Below are positions 24,190-33,047 of a stretch of 64,000 nt of DNA, one piece after another (positions within the stretch are counted from its first letter, which is position 1; the number at the start of each line of letters is the position of its first letter). Source of the stretch: DATGKG01 sp963851325 (GTDB taxonomy: Bacteria; Desulfobacterota; Binatia; Binatales; Binataceae); assembly GCA_963851325.1 (NCBI GenBank), contig CAWKOR010000001.1, positions 3,100,001 to 3,164,000 of the forward strand, given 5' to 3'. Made by a program: the position numbers and the translations under genes. Below the pieces are notes generated by a model. The model was not told the origin of the DNA and did no database searches. It worked only from the letters and a program-made list of their open reading frames with translations.

Positions 24190-26154
24190 ATGGCTGAAGC
24201 CGCATCATCACATCTGGTGCTCGCGCGCAAATGGCGCCCCGAACGCTTCGACGAGTTGGTCGGCCAGGAGCATGTCACCCGAACGCTGAGCGAGGCGCTG
24301 AAGCGCGGCCGCATCGCGCATGCGTTCCTGTTCACCGGGATTCGCGGGGTGGGCAAGACCACCGCGGCGCGCATCCTCGCACGATGCCTCAATTGCGAGA
24401 AAGGTCCGACCCCGCAGCCGTGCGGCGAATGCCCCGCCTGTATCGAGATTCGGGCCGGTCGCGCGCTCGACGTTTCCGAAATCGACGGCGCCACTTATCG
24501 CAAAATCGACGACGCCCGCGCGATCATCGAGAACCTCAGCTATCGGCCCGCGCGCGATCGTTTCAAGATTTACATCATCGATGAGGCACATCAGCTCACC
24601 GATCAGGCGTTCAATGCATTGCTGAAGACGCTCGAAGAGCCGCCGCCGCACGTCAAGTTCATCCTCGCGACGACCGAGCCGCAAAAGATGCCCGAGACGA
24701 TCCTGTCGCGGCTGCAGCGCTACGATTTTCGGCGCATCGCGTTGCAGGTCATCTTCGCAAGGTTGAAGGAACTCGCTTCCCGCGAAGGCGTCAACGTCGA
24801 GGAATCCGCGCTGCTGCTGCTCGCGCGCGAAGCCGGCGGCAGCATGCGCGATGCCGAGCGGATGCTGGAAACCTCGATCGCCTGCGCTTCCAGCGATGCG
24901 GTTACCGAGGCCGAAGTCGCCGCGACGTTGGGCGTCGCGAGCCGCTCGGTGGTTTACGCATTATGCGACGCGATCATCAGCAAGGATGCCGCTAGCGCGC
25001 TGCGCAAGGTGCGCGAGCTGCATTCGCGCGGCGCAAACCTCGAATCGCTCGGGCGTGATCTCCTCGAAGCACTGCGCAATATCGCGGTCGCGAAGCTTCC
25101 CTCCAATGATTCGATGAGCCCGCTTGCCGATCTACCCGATCATGAAGCGACCGAGCTCAAGCGGCTGGCCGAGCGCGCAAGCAATCGCGACGTGATGCGG
25201 CTGTTTCGCCTGATGGCCGAGGCGCAGGAGGAATTGCTGAAGTCGCCGTATCCGGATCTGCTGATGGAGATGGCCGTTATCCGCATGGCGTCGCTCGCGC
25301 CGGTGATGGATGCGGACGAATTGCTGCGCGCAATCGGAAATGGGGGCGGAACGGCACCCGCTTCGTCGTCAGGTTCAGGCGGCGGTGCAGCATCGAGTGG
25401 ATCATCCGGGGGATCAGGCCGGCCATCGGAATCGCTCGGCACCCGGCGCATGAAAGTGGAAGGCGAGGTCAACGCGACCGCGCCGGTCCGCGCACCATCG
25501 CCGGCACCCACCGCGTCGCCGGTCTCGCGCGCAACCGCGCCCCTGGGTGCGGGAATCGCGCAAGGTTCGATGAAACCGGATCTACCCGAGCTGCGCGATT
25601 TCATCCGCACGCGGCGCGCGGCCCTCGCCGGTTTCATGGAGCAGGGCGCATCGCTCGCGCTCACTGATGACGTGCTTTCCGTCAACGCGCGCAACGACAT
25701 CTATATCCGCTACCTCAGCGACAACCGCGCGACCATCGCGGAACTGGCCGGCGAGTTCTTCGCGCGTCCAATCAAAGTCGAGGTCTCCTCCAACGGAACC
25801 GTGGTCAGCACTGCGATAGCCAAGGTTCCGGCGGCGACACCATCATCTAACGGAGCGGCCAAAGCAGCCGCGCCGGATATTTCAACGATCGAGAGAGCCG
25901 CGCCGCCCGAGATTGAACCGAAGCTGACCGTCGTGCGCGATGCTCCGATGGCTTCGCCGTCAGTACCGCCCGCGGCGGTCGAAGTCGCGCCGAAATCGCG
26001 CGCCGGCGGCCCTGAGGATCGCACCGCGGTGCTGCAGGATCCCGAGATGCGGCGCATTTTCGACGAGCTCGAAGCGCGGCTTGTCGAGGTGCGCATAACG
26101 CCCGATACTGATCCTGTTAGCACGAAAGACGCCGACGCATCCGGGAAGGACTAG
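24190..26154 (+). CDS. dnaX: DNA polymerase III subunits gamma and tau
   Basis: 654 residues. It loads the sliding clamp and holds polymerase cores together at the replication fork. The AAA+ part has LARKWRPERFDELVGQ at the start, Walker A GIRGVGKTT, a zinc knuckle CLNCEKGPTPQPCGECPAC, Walker B IYIIDEAHQLT, sensor 1 FILATTEPQKMPETILSRLQ. After domain III a long low-complexity Ser/Gly/Pro/Ala linker (about residues 385-460) leads to a tau-type domain. No obvious slippery A run for gamma production was noticed. An in-frame GTG at 24181 is an alternative start. It begins the dnaX-ybaB-recR cluster. Confidence 0.95.
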   Translation: MAEAASSHLVLARKWRPERFDELVGQEHVTRTLSEALKRGRIAHAFLFTGIRGVGKTTAARILARCLNCEKGPTPQPCGECPACIEIRAGRALDVSEIDGATYRKIDDARAIIENLSYRPARDRFKIYIIDEAHQLTDQAFNALLKTLEEPPPHVKFILATTEPQKMPETILSRLQRYDFRRIALQVIFARLKELASREGVNVEESALLLLAREAGGSMRDAERMLETSIACASSDAVTEAEVAATLGVASRSVVYALCDAIISKDAASALRKVRELHSRGANLESLGRDLLEALRNIAVAKLPSNDSMSPLADLPDHEATELKRLAERASNRDVMRLFRLMAEAQEELLKSPYPDLLMEMAVIRMASLAPVMDADELLRAIGNGGGTAPASSSGSGGGAASSGSSGGSGRPSESLGTRRMKVEGEVNATAPVRAPSPAPTASPVSRATAPLGAGIAQGSMKPDLPELRDFIRTRRAALAGFMEQGASLALTDDVLSVNARNDIYIRYLSDNRATIAELAGEFFARPIKVEVSSNGTVVSTAIAKVPAATPSSNGAAKAAAPDISTIERAAPPEIEPKLTVVRDAPMASPSVPPAAVEVAPKSRAGGPEDRTAVLQDPEMRRIFDELEARLVEVRITPDTDPVSTKDADASGKD

Positions 26155-26177
26155 CTTCGCGTCGAGGAGTAAAGGTC

Positions 26178-26507
26178 GTGGCAGAATTTAACATCAGCGA
26201 ACTCTTTCAGCAGGCGCAGCAACTGCAGGAAAAACTCAAGCTGGTGCAGGACGAGGCGGCCAGCAAAACCGTCGAAGCCGAATCCGGCGGCGGAATGGTG
26301 AAAGTGATCGCTGATGGTTCGATGCGCATCCGCCGCATCACTATCGAGCCTTCGTTGATCGCTGCCAATGACAAACCCATGCTTGAAGATCTGATCGTGG
26401 TCGCGGTTAACGATGCGCTTTCGCGCGCCCAGCAACTGATGCAGGAAGCGATGGGCAAGCTCGGTCCGATGGGTGGGCTTAAAATTCCCGGATTCGGAGG
26501 GGACTAG
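26178..26507 (+). CDS. YbaB/EbfC nucleoid-associated protein
   Basis: 109 residues from a GTG start with GAGGAG upstream. It opens with helical NISELFQQAQQLQEKLKLVQ, continues with the sheet containing VEAESGGGMVKVIADGSMRI, and ends in helical NDALSRAQQLMQEAMGKL, the standard YbaB order. The dimer binds DNA and shapes the nucleoid. It is 23 bases after dnaX and before recR, the normal neighbourhood. Confidence 0.95.
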   Translation: MAEFNISELFQQAQQLQEKLKLVQDEAASKTVEAESGGGMVKVIADGSMRIRRITIEPSLIAANDKPMLEDLIVVAVNDALSRAQQLMQEAMGKLGPMGGLKIPGFGGD

Positions 26508-26615
26508 CCGTTCGCCCCTCTTCCGCGCGGGCGACAAAGTCGTCACGCGCAAGTTGGGAGAGGTCGCGAGCCGATGTGCGAAGCACGTTGGCGAGCGGGT
26601 GAGGGTGGCTTCGCG

Positions 26616-27242
26616 ATGGCGGAACCGACGATCAAACGACAAGACGGGCTACCCCCCGCAATGACGCGGCTGGTCAAGGAACTTTCGCGACTGCCCGGTA
26701 TCGGCGAGAAAACCGCCTCGCGCCTCGCCTTCAACCTGCTTAATCGGCCACGCGACGAAGTGATCGCGCTGGCAGAGGCGCTCCTGGAAATGAAGGAGCG
26801 TGTCGGATTGTGTTCAGAATGCTACGGATTGTCGGATAGCCCGCGCTGCCACACCTGCGAGAGCGAAGCGCGCGAGCACGACGTGATTTGCGTCGTCGAG
26901 GGGCCCGCCGACCTGATGGCGATCGAGCGCGCGCGCAGTTTTAACGGCGTCTTCCATGTTCTGCACGGAGCGCTCGCACCGCTCGATGGCATCGGCCCCG
27001 ACGATTTGAAGATGAAGGAGCTGCTCGCGCGGATCGGCGATCCGCCGCGCATCCGCGAACTCATCATCGCCACCAACGCGACGGTGGAAGGCGAGGCGAC
27101 CGCGCTCTACATCGCCCGGATGCTGAAGCCGCTGGGCGTCAAGACCACTCGCCTCGCGCGAGGACTGCCGGCCGGCGGCGACCTCGAATACAGCGATGCG
27201 GCGACACTGGCCTCCGCGCTGACCGGGCGCCGCGAACTGTAG
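26616..27242 (+). CDS. recR: Recombination protein RecR
   Basis: 208 residues. It acts with RecF/RecO to load RecA at gaps. It has the N-terminal helix-hairpin-helix LSRLPGIGEKTASRLAF, the zinc finger as CSECYGLSDSPRCHTC, and the Toprim domain VICVVEGPADLMAIE with GALAPLDGIGPDDL and the C-terminal RLARGLPAGGDLEYSDAATL. The ATG at 26616 (MAEPTIKRQ) fits the family start better than the open frame's ATG at 26574. It ends the cluster; the convergent Mla-type operon begins 18 bases further. Confidence 0.95.
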   Translation: MAEPTIKRQDGLPPAMTRLVKELSRLPGIGEKTASRLAFNLLNRPRDEVIALAEALLEMKERVGLCSECYGLSDSPRCHTCESEAREHDVICVVEGPADLMAIERARSFNGVFHVLHGALAPLDGIGPDDLKMKELLARIGDPPRIRELIIATNATVEGEATALYIARMLKPLGVKTTRLARGLPAGGDLEYSDAATLASALTGRREL

Positions 27243-27260
27243 CCTCCGCGAAGAATCGCG

Positions 27261-27906
27261 TCAGTCTTTCACGCGCGGCGGCGGATGAGGCGTCGCGCGC
27301 ACGGCATCGGCGAGCTGGACGCTCAGATCTCCCAGCGCGCGACTCAAGGTCGAGGCTCGAGACTCTCCGCTCCGGGCCGGATCTGTGATGTTGATCTCCC
27401 CCGACTTAAGGACTTCGCCGGTATTCGGGTCCTTGATCTCCCAGCGTCCGATGATCTGCGCGGTTCCCTTGGTATCGGTGTCGAAACGTGTGACATCAAC
27501 CGTGATCTGATAATCCAGCGTGGTGGGGCGATACCATGGAAATGTCGTCACGTGCGCGCCGAGCAGGATCATGAGATTCTGCCCCAGCACGCTGACGAAG
27601 TTCTTGTCGAGCGGCTCCGCCCATCGATCGATTTCCGACAGATCGACCCGGTTGGGCGAGCTGCGCGTGACCATTTCGGGGCGCGCCAGGTAGGCGGGCA
27701 AGATTTACCGGCCCGAGTCCGATGTCGATCTCCCTCGCTCCACCGGTGGCGCTGTAGGTGATTGGAATCCCTCGCGCCGAGGTATCGATCGCGGTCAGCA
27801 CGTAGAACTGCGAGGGATCTTTGGCGGGTTCGAGCACCGTTCCGAGAGAACAGGCCCCGGCGTACCAGAGAGCGGCGCAGGCCATGGCAACCCGAAGCCA
27901 TTTCAT
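27261..27906 (-). pseudogene. ABC-type transport auxiliary lipoprotein (PqiC/DUF330-like), frameshifted
   Basis: The start MKWLRVAMACAALWYAGACS is a lipoprotein signal with a lipobox-like YAGAC, followed by LEPAKDPSQFYVLTAI, the common beginning of this family. After VNL near 27703 the frame leaves the family. Continuing one base over gives PAYLARPEMVTRSS, DRWAEPLDKNF and TFPWYRPTTLDYQITVDVTR, the rest of the protein, to 27261. Dropping one base restores ~214 residues. These outer-membrane lipoproteins join MCE proteins in lipid transfer between membranes. The ATG overlaps the mlaD stop (ATGA). A true mutation would disable this operon part; an assembly error is equally possible. Confidence 0.8.
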
Positions 27907-28904
27907 CGTTTCACTCCCGGGATGAAACGGCCGCGCACCAATGCGGCGGGATTGCGCTGCAGCATGTCGGCAAGTTGGTGAACGGCGTTCGCGGCGGAGG
28001 ACAGATCCTGCAGCGTCTGCGTGAGTTGATAGGCCAGCGGCGATTCTGGTTCCACCGAATGCTGCACCCTGCTGAGCGTCATTTGCATCTGCTTCAAAGC
28101 TTCTCCCGCCTGTTTTGAACTCCTGGTCAGACTGTCCCCAAGCGGTCCGACCTCGCTGCCGACCTTGTCCGCGAGGTGGCGAATGCTCAGCGACGCCTCC
28201 GACAGGTTTTTCGCGGCCAGCCCGAGTTGATCGACGCTGTTCTTGAGATCGGATGAGTTGACGAAGTTGTTCACGCCCTGCGCGGTCTGGCTGAGCGATT
28301 TGAAAAGGCCTGGGATGTCGGCCTTTCCGAGTTCATCGACGACTTTGGTCAAGGTTTCCTGCGCCTGCTCCAATGCGGTGGGCAGCACCGGAATTTCCTG
28401 GATCCCCTGATAGCTACCCCGCTCCCGCTCAATCGTATTCATCGAGAACTTCGCCTCGGTCCCGGGGTGCATGTCGAGGTCGACATAGAGGACCCCGGTA
28501 ACGAAACTCTGCATGTGCAGCTCGGCGCGGAGTCCCAGCGCGATGGCATGGCGCATGACCTCGGGATCACTCAAGTCGTCATGCGCGCCGCGACTTTCAA
28601 TTTTTTGCGAATCGACATCGATCACCACCGGAATCTTGACGTTGGGCGATGCGCTTTTGCTCCGTTGCTGGTCGATGCCGCTGAGGCTCAACAGGATCGC
28701 ATTCACGGTGCCGATGTCGACGCCGCGGAATTTCACCGGCGCGCCAACCCGCAGTCCGTTCACATCGCGATCGAAATACAGAACATAGCTGGTCTTGCCG
28801 GTGAAAAATCGGCCGGAGCCCAGCACCACCAGGGCGATCACGCCCAGTGTTAGCGCGCCCAATACAAATCCGCCCACCAGGGTGGGACTGAACCGCTTAC
28901 CCAT
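27903..28904 (-). CDS. MCE-domain lipid transport protein (MlaD/PqiB-like)
   Basis: 333 residues. An N-terminal membrane anchor (LVGGFVLGALTLGVIALVVLG) is followed by an MCE domain: YVLYFDRDVNGLRVGAPVKF and RGVDIGTV. A long C-terminal helical part with regularly placed Asn/Leu (residues ~190-320) may form the tunnel seen in this family. It sits in the periplasm, anchored to the inner membrane, and passes phospholipids between membranes. It overlaps the ATPase gene by eight bases upstream and the lipoprotein gene by four downstream. The insert between beta strands (QQRSKSASPNVKIP) is longer than in E. coli MlaD. Confidence 0.9.
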   Translation of the reverse strand: MGKRFSPTLVGGFVLGALTLGVIALVVLGSGRFFTGKTSYVLYFDRDVNGLRVGAPVKFRGVDIGTVNAILLSLSGIDQQRSKSASPNVKIPVVIDVDSQKIESRGAHDDLSDPEVMRHAIALGLRAELHMQSFVTGVLYVDLDMHPGTEAKFSMNTIERERGSYQGIQEIPVLPTALEQAQETLTKVVDELGKADIPGLFKSLSQTAQGVNNFVNSSDLKNSVDQLGLAAKNLSEASLSIRHLADKVGSEVGPLGDSLTRSSKQAGEALKQMQMTLSRVQHSVEPESPLAYQLTQTLQDLSSAANAVHQLADMLQRNPAALVRGRFIPGVKR

Positions 28905-29787
28905 TGGACCTCACCGACGAGGACGGCGATTTTTCAGTCGCGTCCGGGTTTCCTTTCTCAGCCGGCGCATTCGAGCCTTGCGATTCGCCGCGGCTGAGAA
29001 AGCGATGGACGATCGGATTTTCGCAATGCTGAAGCAGCTCCCTGGGATTCCCTTGCGCGCCGACGCTATGGGTCTCGGGATCCAGAAAGATGCTGTTGTC
29101 CGCGATCGCGAAGATGCTCGCCAGCTCATGGCTGACGACCAGCACCGTGGCCCCGAGGCTGGCGCGCAACTCCAGAATGAGATCGTCCAGCAGGCGGGAA
29201 CTGATCGGATCGAGGCCCGCAGACGGCTCATCGAAAAACAGCACATCGGGATCGAGCGCGATCGCGCGCGCGAGGCCCGCTCGCTTCTGCATCCCGCCGC
29301 TGATCTGGCTTGGATAATAATTCTCGAAGCCCTTGAGCCCGACCAGCGAGAGCTTCAGCGATGCCATCTCTTCGATTTGATCGCGCTCCAGGTCGGTGAA
29401 CTCTTCGAGCGGCAGCGCGATGTTCTCCGCCAAGGTCATCGAGGACCATAGCGCGCCGCCCTGATAAAGCACGCCGAAGTGGCGCACCATCCGGCGCCGC
29501 TGGTTTGGATCGGCCGCAGTGAAGTTGAAATCGCCGTACCAGACCTCGCCCCTGGCCGGTTCATTCAGTCCGATTAGATGGCGCAACAGGGTGCTCTTGC
29601 CGCATCCGCTGGGTCCCATGATGACGAACACTTCGCCGCGATTAACGCTGAAGTTCACATCGCGCATCACCACGTAATCGCCATATGCCATGGTGAGGTC
29701 CTTCACCACGATATGCGCGTCGTCGTGGGCCGGATTGGCGAGCGCGTCGGCGGCGGGTCGTCGATGATGACTATGCTGATTCGGCAA
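28897..29787 (-). CDS. ABC transporter ATPase (MlaF-like)
   Basis: 296 residues. It has Walker A GPSGCGKST, Q-loop VLYQGGALWSSMT, signature SGGMQKRAGLARA (the Mla type with MQKR), Walker B VLFFDEPSAGLDP and switch VVSHELASIF. GALWSSMTLAENIALPLEE is characteristic of MlaF/Ttg2A. It drives lipid movement through the MlaE permease at the inner membrane. Both ends are unusually long and polar: a His-rich start (HSHHRRPA) and a charged tail. Lies between permease and MCE genes in one operon. Confidence 0.93.
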   Translation of the reverse strand: MPNQHSHHRRPAADALANPAHDDAHIVVKDLTMAYGDYVVMRDVNFSVNRGEVFVIMGPSGCGKSTLLRHLIGLNEPARGEVWYGDFNFTAADPNQRRRMVRHFGVLYQGGALWSSMTLAENIALPLEEFTDLERDQIEEMASLKLSLVGLKGFENYYPSQISGGMQKRAGLARAIALDPDVLFFDEPSAGLDPISSRLLDDLILELRASLGATVLVVSHELASIFAIADNSIFLDPETHSVGAQGNPRELLQHCENPIVHRFLSRGESQGSNAPAEKGNPDATEKSPSSSVRSNG

Positions 29788-29802
29788 AGCTTCCTTCCAC
29801 GT

Positions 29803-30963
29803 TCAGATATAGAGGATGTGAAATACTACCGCGAAGATTCCGCACGCCACGACTATGTAAACGATTCCGGTGACCACCGCCGCGGTTGCCGCATCGCCGA
29901 CCGCCGACGAACTGTTGCCGCATTGCATTCCGCGCAGACATCCGGCGACCGCGACGATCACACCATAAACGGTTGCCTTGACGACGCCGCCAATAACGCC
30001 TCCCAGGGTCACTGCATGCATCGTCTCATGCAGAAATGAGCTCACCGTGATCCCAAGCATTCCGGCGCCGACTGCGGCGCCCCCGAGAATTCCGACGAAA
30101 TCCGAATAGATGCACAGCAGCGGCATCATCAGAAAAAGCGCGATCACGCGCGGCAGCACCAGGAATTCGATCGGTGAAACGCCCATCGTCGTCAGCGCAT
30201 CGATTTCCTGGGTCACCTTCATGGTACCGAGTTGCGCGGCGAATGCGGCACCGGTGCGCCCGGCCATAATGATTGCGGTCATCATCGCGCCCATGTCGCG
30301 CACCATGCCGATCCCGACCAGGTCGGCAACATAGATGGCGGCGCCGAACTGCTCGAGCTGCACCGCGCCCATAAACGCGAGAATCACGCCGACCAGGAAA
30401 CTTATCAGCGACACGATGCCGAAGGCCTTCGCACCGCAATCCTGAATCGCAATCGCGAGATCGACCCCGCGAAAGCGCGCCCTGCCGCGGACCAGGCGGC
30501 CGAGCGCGATCGAGATCTCGCCGAAGAAGGAGAGGAATTCGGAAATGCCCGCGAGATATCCCAAAAACTCGCGCCCAATCCGCGCGACGAAGTTAGGCTC
30601 GGGCGACTGCGCACGAGCGCCTTCGTTTTCGGGCACCGTTTCCGACAGCTTCAGCAAGGCCTTCAAACCGTCGGGCAGGCCGGCGCGATCTTCTTCAACT
30701 TTGGAGTGCTTGCAGCGCTGGCTGATTTTCTCGATCGCCGCCAGCAGACTCGAATCCCATCCGGTCAGCGCGGAGGCGTCGTACGTCACCCTGCGCGGTG
30801 GCGCTGATTCGAGTTCCCGGAGAACGGTTACCAGCGGCGGGAGGTCGCGCGTCAAGCGCCATTCGCCAATCAGGCGAATCATCAACCCCGAGGTGGTCCG
30901 CTCGACCGAGAGCTTGGGCGGCTCGGCGGCAACTTCGGTTTTGGTTTGCAACGCTTGGGGCAT
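29803..30963 (-). CDS. MlaE-type permease with N-terminal STAS-like domain
   Basis: 386 residues, longer than E. coli MlaE because residues ~1-120 form a soluble domain (LIGEWRLTRDLPPLVTVLREL, VTYDASALTGWDSSLLAAIE) that looks like a STAS fold. The permease part follows with FLVGVILAFMGAVQLEQFGA, AGRTGAAFAAQLGTMKVTQEIDAL and TMGVSPIEFLVLPRVIA, all diagnostic for MlaE. In E. coli a STAS protein (MlaB) is separate and controls the ATPase; fusion to the permease is known in other bacteria. First gene of the leftward operon E-F-D-lipoprotein; MlaC is absent here, so the system is nearer to a Pqi/Mla hybrid. Confidence 0.9.
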   Translation of the reverse strand: MPQALQTKTEVAAEPPKLSVERTTSGLMIRLIGEWRLTRDLPPLVTVLRELESAPPRRVTYDASALTGWDSSLLAAIEKISQRCKHSKVEEDRAGLPDGLKALLKLSETVPENEGARAQSPEPNFVARIGREFLGYLAGISEFLSFFGEISIALGRLVRGRARFRGVDLAIAIQDCGAKAFGIVSLISFLVGVILAFMGAVQLEQFGAAIYVADLVGIGMVRDMGAMMTAIIMAGRTGAAFAAQLGTMKVTQEIDALTTMGVSPIEFLVLPRVIALFLMMPLLCIYSDFVGILGGAAVGAGMLGITVSSFLHETMHAVTLGGVIGGVVKATVYGVIVAVAGCLRGMQCGNSSSAVGDAATAAVVTGIVYIVVACGIFAVVFHILYI

Positions 30964-31053
30964 GCGAGGGGCGCCCGAGGCCCATCAGACAAGCTACTGA
31001 CAGCGTGGAAGGCGGGCAACGCCGCCCGAGGGGTCTCCCCGGGCACACATCGA

Positions 31054-31440
31054 TCAGCCGCCGGTGGATTTGCGTTCGGCGAGGACTTTCCTGGCGATTC
31101 GAAACGCCGCGACCCCGGCCGGCATTCCGCAGTAGACGGCGATTTGAAGCAGCGTCTCTTTCAACTCTTCGAGGGTGCATCCGTTTTTCAACGCGCCGCG
31201 GAAATGCAGCTCGAATTCCTCGGGTCGATTCAGCGCGGCGAGCATCGCCAGGTTGATCAGGCTGCGCTGCTTTTTCGCCAATCCCGGGCGGGTCCAAATG
31301 GCGCCCCATGCGTGCTCGGTCACCATCTGCTGAAATTCGCGATTGAAGTCGTCGACGCCGGCCAGCGCGCGATCGACGTAGTCGTCGCCCAACACCTCGC
31401 GGCGAACCTTCATGCCTTTGTCATAGAGCTCCGACGCCAT
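31054..31440 (-). CDS. Carboxymuconolactone decarboxylase-like protein
   Basis: 128 residues from the ATG at 31440 (MASELYDKGMKVRREVLGDD), with AGGAG nine bases upstream; the longer open frame is a shadow of the neighbouring SDR. RPGLAKKQRSLINLAMLAAL, the HFRGALKNGCTLEELKETLL core and the terminal QIAVYCGMPAGVAAF follow the 4-carboxymuconolactone decarboxylase (PcaC) branch. PcaC makes 3-oxoadipate enol-lactone in protocatechuate degradation. Many CMD proteins have other roles; no protocatechuate gene is nearby. Lies 23 bases after the SDR in the same direction. Confidence 0.88.
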   Translation of the reverse strand: MASELYDKGMKVRREVLGDDYVDRALAGVDDFNREFQQMVTEHAWGAIWTRPGLAKKQRSLINLAMLAALNRPEEFELHFRGALKNGCTLEELKETLLQIAVYCGMPAGVAAFRIARKVLAERKSTGG

Positions 31441-31463
31441 CTCGATCTCCTGGTCCCCGATGC

Positions 31464-32264
31464 CTAATCCGGGATGAACGACGGGCTGCCGGTCTTCGCG
31501 GTCTGTCCGCCATCGGCGACGAACGCCGCGCCGGTCACAAACGAAGCGAGATCCGATCCGAGGAAAAGCACCACGTTGGCCATCTCCTGCGGCTTTCCCA
31601 ATCTGCCGAGCGGAATCGCGCGCAGAAAGCCTTCCGCGATGCGCGGGTTGACCAGCGATTGCTCGAGCAGCGGCGTTTGAATTGCGCCAGGGCATACGCA
31701 GTTGCAGCGGATGCCGTCGGGCGCATACTCAACCGCGACCACCTTGGTCAGGTTGATGATGCCGGCCTTCGCGGCGTTGTAAGCGACGATGCCATAGTCG
31801 GCGTAGAGCCCGGAGATCGACGCTGTATTGACGATCGAACCGCCGCCCTGCGCCTTCATTATCGGGATAGCTTTCTTGATGGTTCGGAAAACTGCGCTGA
31901 GGCCTACATCGATAGTCTTGTCCCACACCGAATCGGGAACGTCCGCCACGCGCGTGACCGCCTGCTCATTCTCAGGCGCGGGCGGAAGTCCGAATGCGTT
32001 GTTGTGGAGAAAATCGAGCCGGCCGAATTGTTTCGTCGCCAGCGCGAGCATCGCGTCGACGTCGGCCTCGCGGGTTACGTCCGCGCCGATCGCCATGGCC
32101 TTGCCGCCGTTGCGCGAAATCTCCCGCGCCACTGAATTCGCGGTCTCTTCATTGATATCGGCGACCACGACCGCGCCGCCGCGCTTGGCGAATTCCATCG
32201 CGGTTGCTCTTCCGATTCCGGAGCCTGCACCTGTGACTACGCCGGCCTTGCCATCGAATTTCAT
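31464..32264 (-). CDS. SDR-family oxidoreductase
   Basis: 266 residues. TGAGSGIG is the cofactor loop, with Asp in VVADIN after beta-2, favouring NAD over NADP. NNAFG replaces NNAG; the catalytic Ser is in NTASISG and Tyr-x3-Lys is YNAAK. The C-terminal SFVTGAAFVADGGQTAKTG is the usual SDR ending. Precedes a CMD-family gene by 23 bases, so the two probably share a transcript and a pathway. Substrate unknown. Confidence 0.9.
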   Translation of the reverse strand: MKFDGKAGVVTGAGSGIGRATAMEFAKRGGAVVVADINEETANSVAREISRNGGKAMAIGADVTREADVDAMLALATKQFGRLDFLHNNAFGLPPAPENEQAVTRVADVPDSVWDKTIDVGLSAVFRTIKKAIPIMKAQGGGSIVNTASISGLYADYGIVAYNAAKAGIINLTKVVAVEYAPDGIRCNCVCPGAIQTPLLEQSLVNPRIAEGFLRAIPLGRLGKPQEMANVVLFLGSDLASFVTGAAFVADGGQTAKTGSPSFIPD

Positions 32265-32333
32265 GCTTGTAACCTCGTCGCTGGGAACAGACTTGGGGCA
32301 GTATCAGACTCGCGTTCGCGCGGTCAAACCAGG

Positions 32334-32939
32334 CTACGGCTGGAGCAACGTCTTGCGCCATCGGTTACCGCTGCGGACGAACAAATCGCGTCGATGCAAC
32401 CGATGGGCAGCGCGCACCCAGAATTCTATCCGCTGGGGAGTCACCCGAAAGCCGCGCCAGTATTTCGGCCGCGGCGGCGGATTGCCTTTCAACTTGCGCG
32501 TCAGCTCGGCGACTCGAGCGATGAGTTCATCGCGGCTTCCGATCGGGTAGCTCTGATGCGAAATGCTTCCGGATAGCCGGCTCGCGAGTGGCCTGGTGAG
32601 CCAATACTCGTCGGCCTCGCGCGCGCTCATCGCCACGACGGACCCATCGATCCGGACCTGGCGTCCCTTGCGCGACCAATAGAACACCAACGCGGCGTAC
32701 GGATTCTCTACAAGCTGTTGTCCCTTGGGACTGCGCGCGTCGGTATAGAAGCAGAATCCCGTTTCGTCCGCCTGCTTGAGCAGGACGAATCGGACACTGG
32801 GAACCGCACTGCGACTCGAGGTCGCCAGCGCCATGGCTTCAGGAAGCTCGGTGCCGGCCCCGACTTCCTCCTGAAACCATCGCAGGAATTGCGCGATCGG
32901 GTCGTGCGCCGTCTTGTTTTTCCGCGAAGCCGTCGCCAT
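32334..32939 (-). CDS. pdxH: Pyridoxamine 5'-phosphate oxidase
   Basis: 201 residues. It oxidises pyridoxine or pyridoxamine phosphate to pyridoxal phosphate with FMN and oxygen. Signs are DPIAQFLRWFQEE at the start, RFVLLKQADETGFCFYTD for FMN binding, SPKGQQLVENPYAALVFYW, the QVRIDGSV region, and the C-terminal family end as EFWVRAAHRLHRRDLFVRSG, where E. coli has EFWQGxxxRLHDR. The segment RLSGSISHQSYPIGSR corresponds to the substrate loop. Gene stands alone, leftward. Confidence 0.93.
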   Translation of the reverse strand: MATASRKNKTAHDPIAQFLRWFQEEVGAGTELPEAMALATSSRSAVPSVRFVLLKQADETGFCFYTDARSPKGQQLVENPYAALVFYWSRKGRQVRIDGSVVAMSAREADEYWLTRPLASRLSGSISHQSYPIGSRDELIARVAELTRKLKGNPPPRPKYWRGFRVTPQRIEFWVRAAHRLHRRDLFVRSGNRWRKTLLQP

Positions 32940-33047
32940 CTGAGGTTACGTGAGACAAGTTGCGCTGATACTGGTCTTCAGTCCAGCGAGGCGCTATAGG
33001 AGCCTTACGACTACCAGCAAAGAAATCTCCGCCAGGAGGATCGCACG

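Noticed and set aside
24190..26154. Programmed frameshift for the gamma subunit in dnaX
   Set aside because: No A-rich slippery heptamer was noticed at the usual place.
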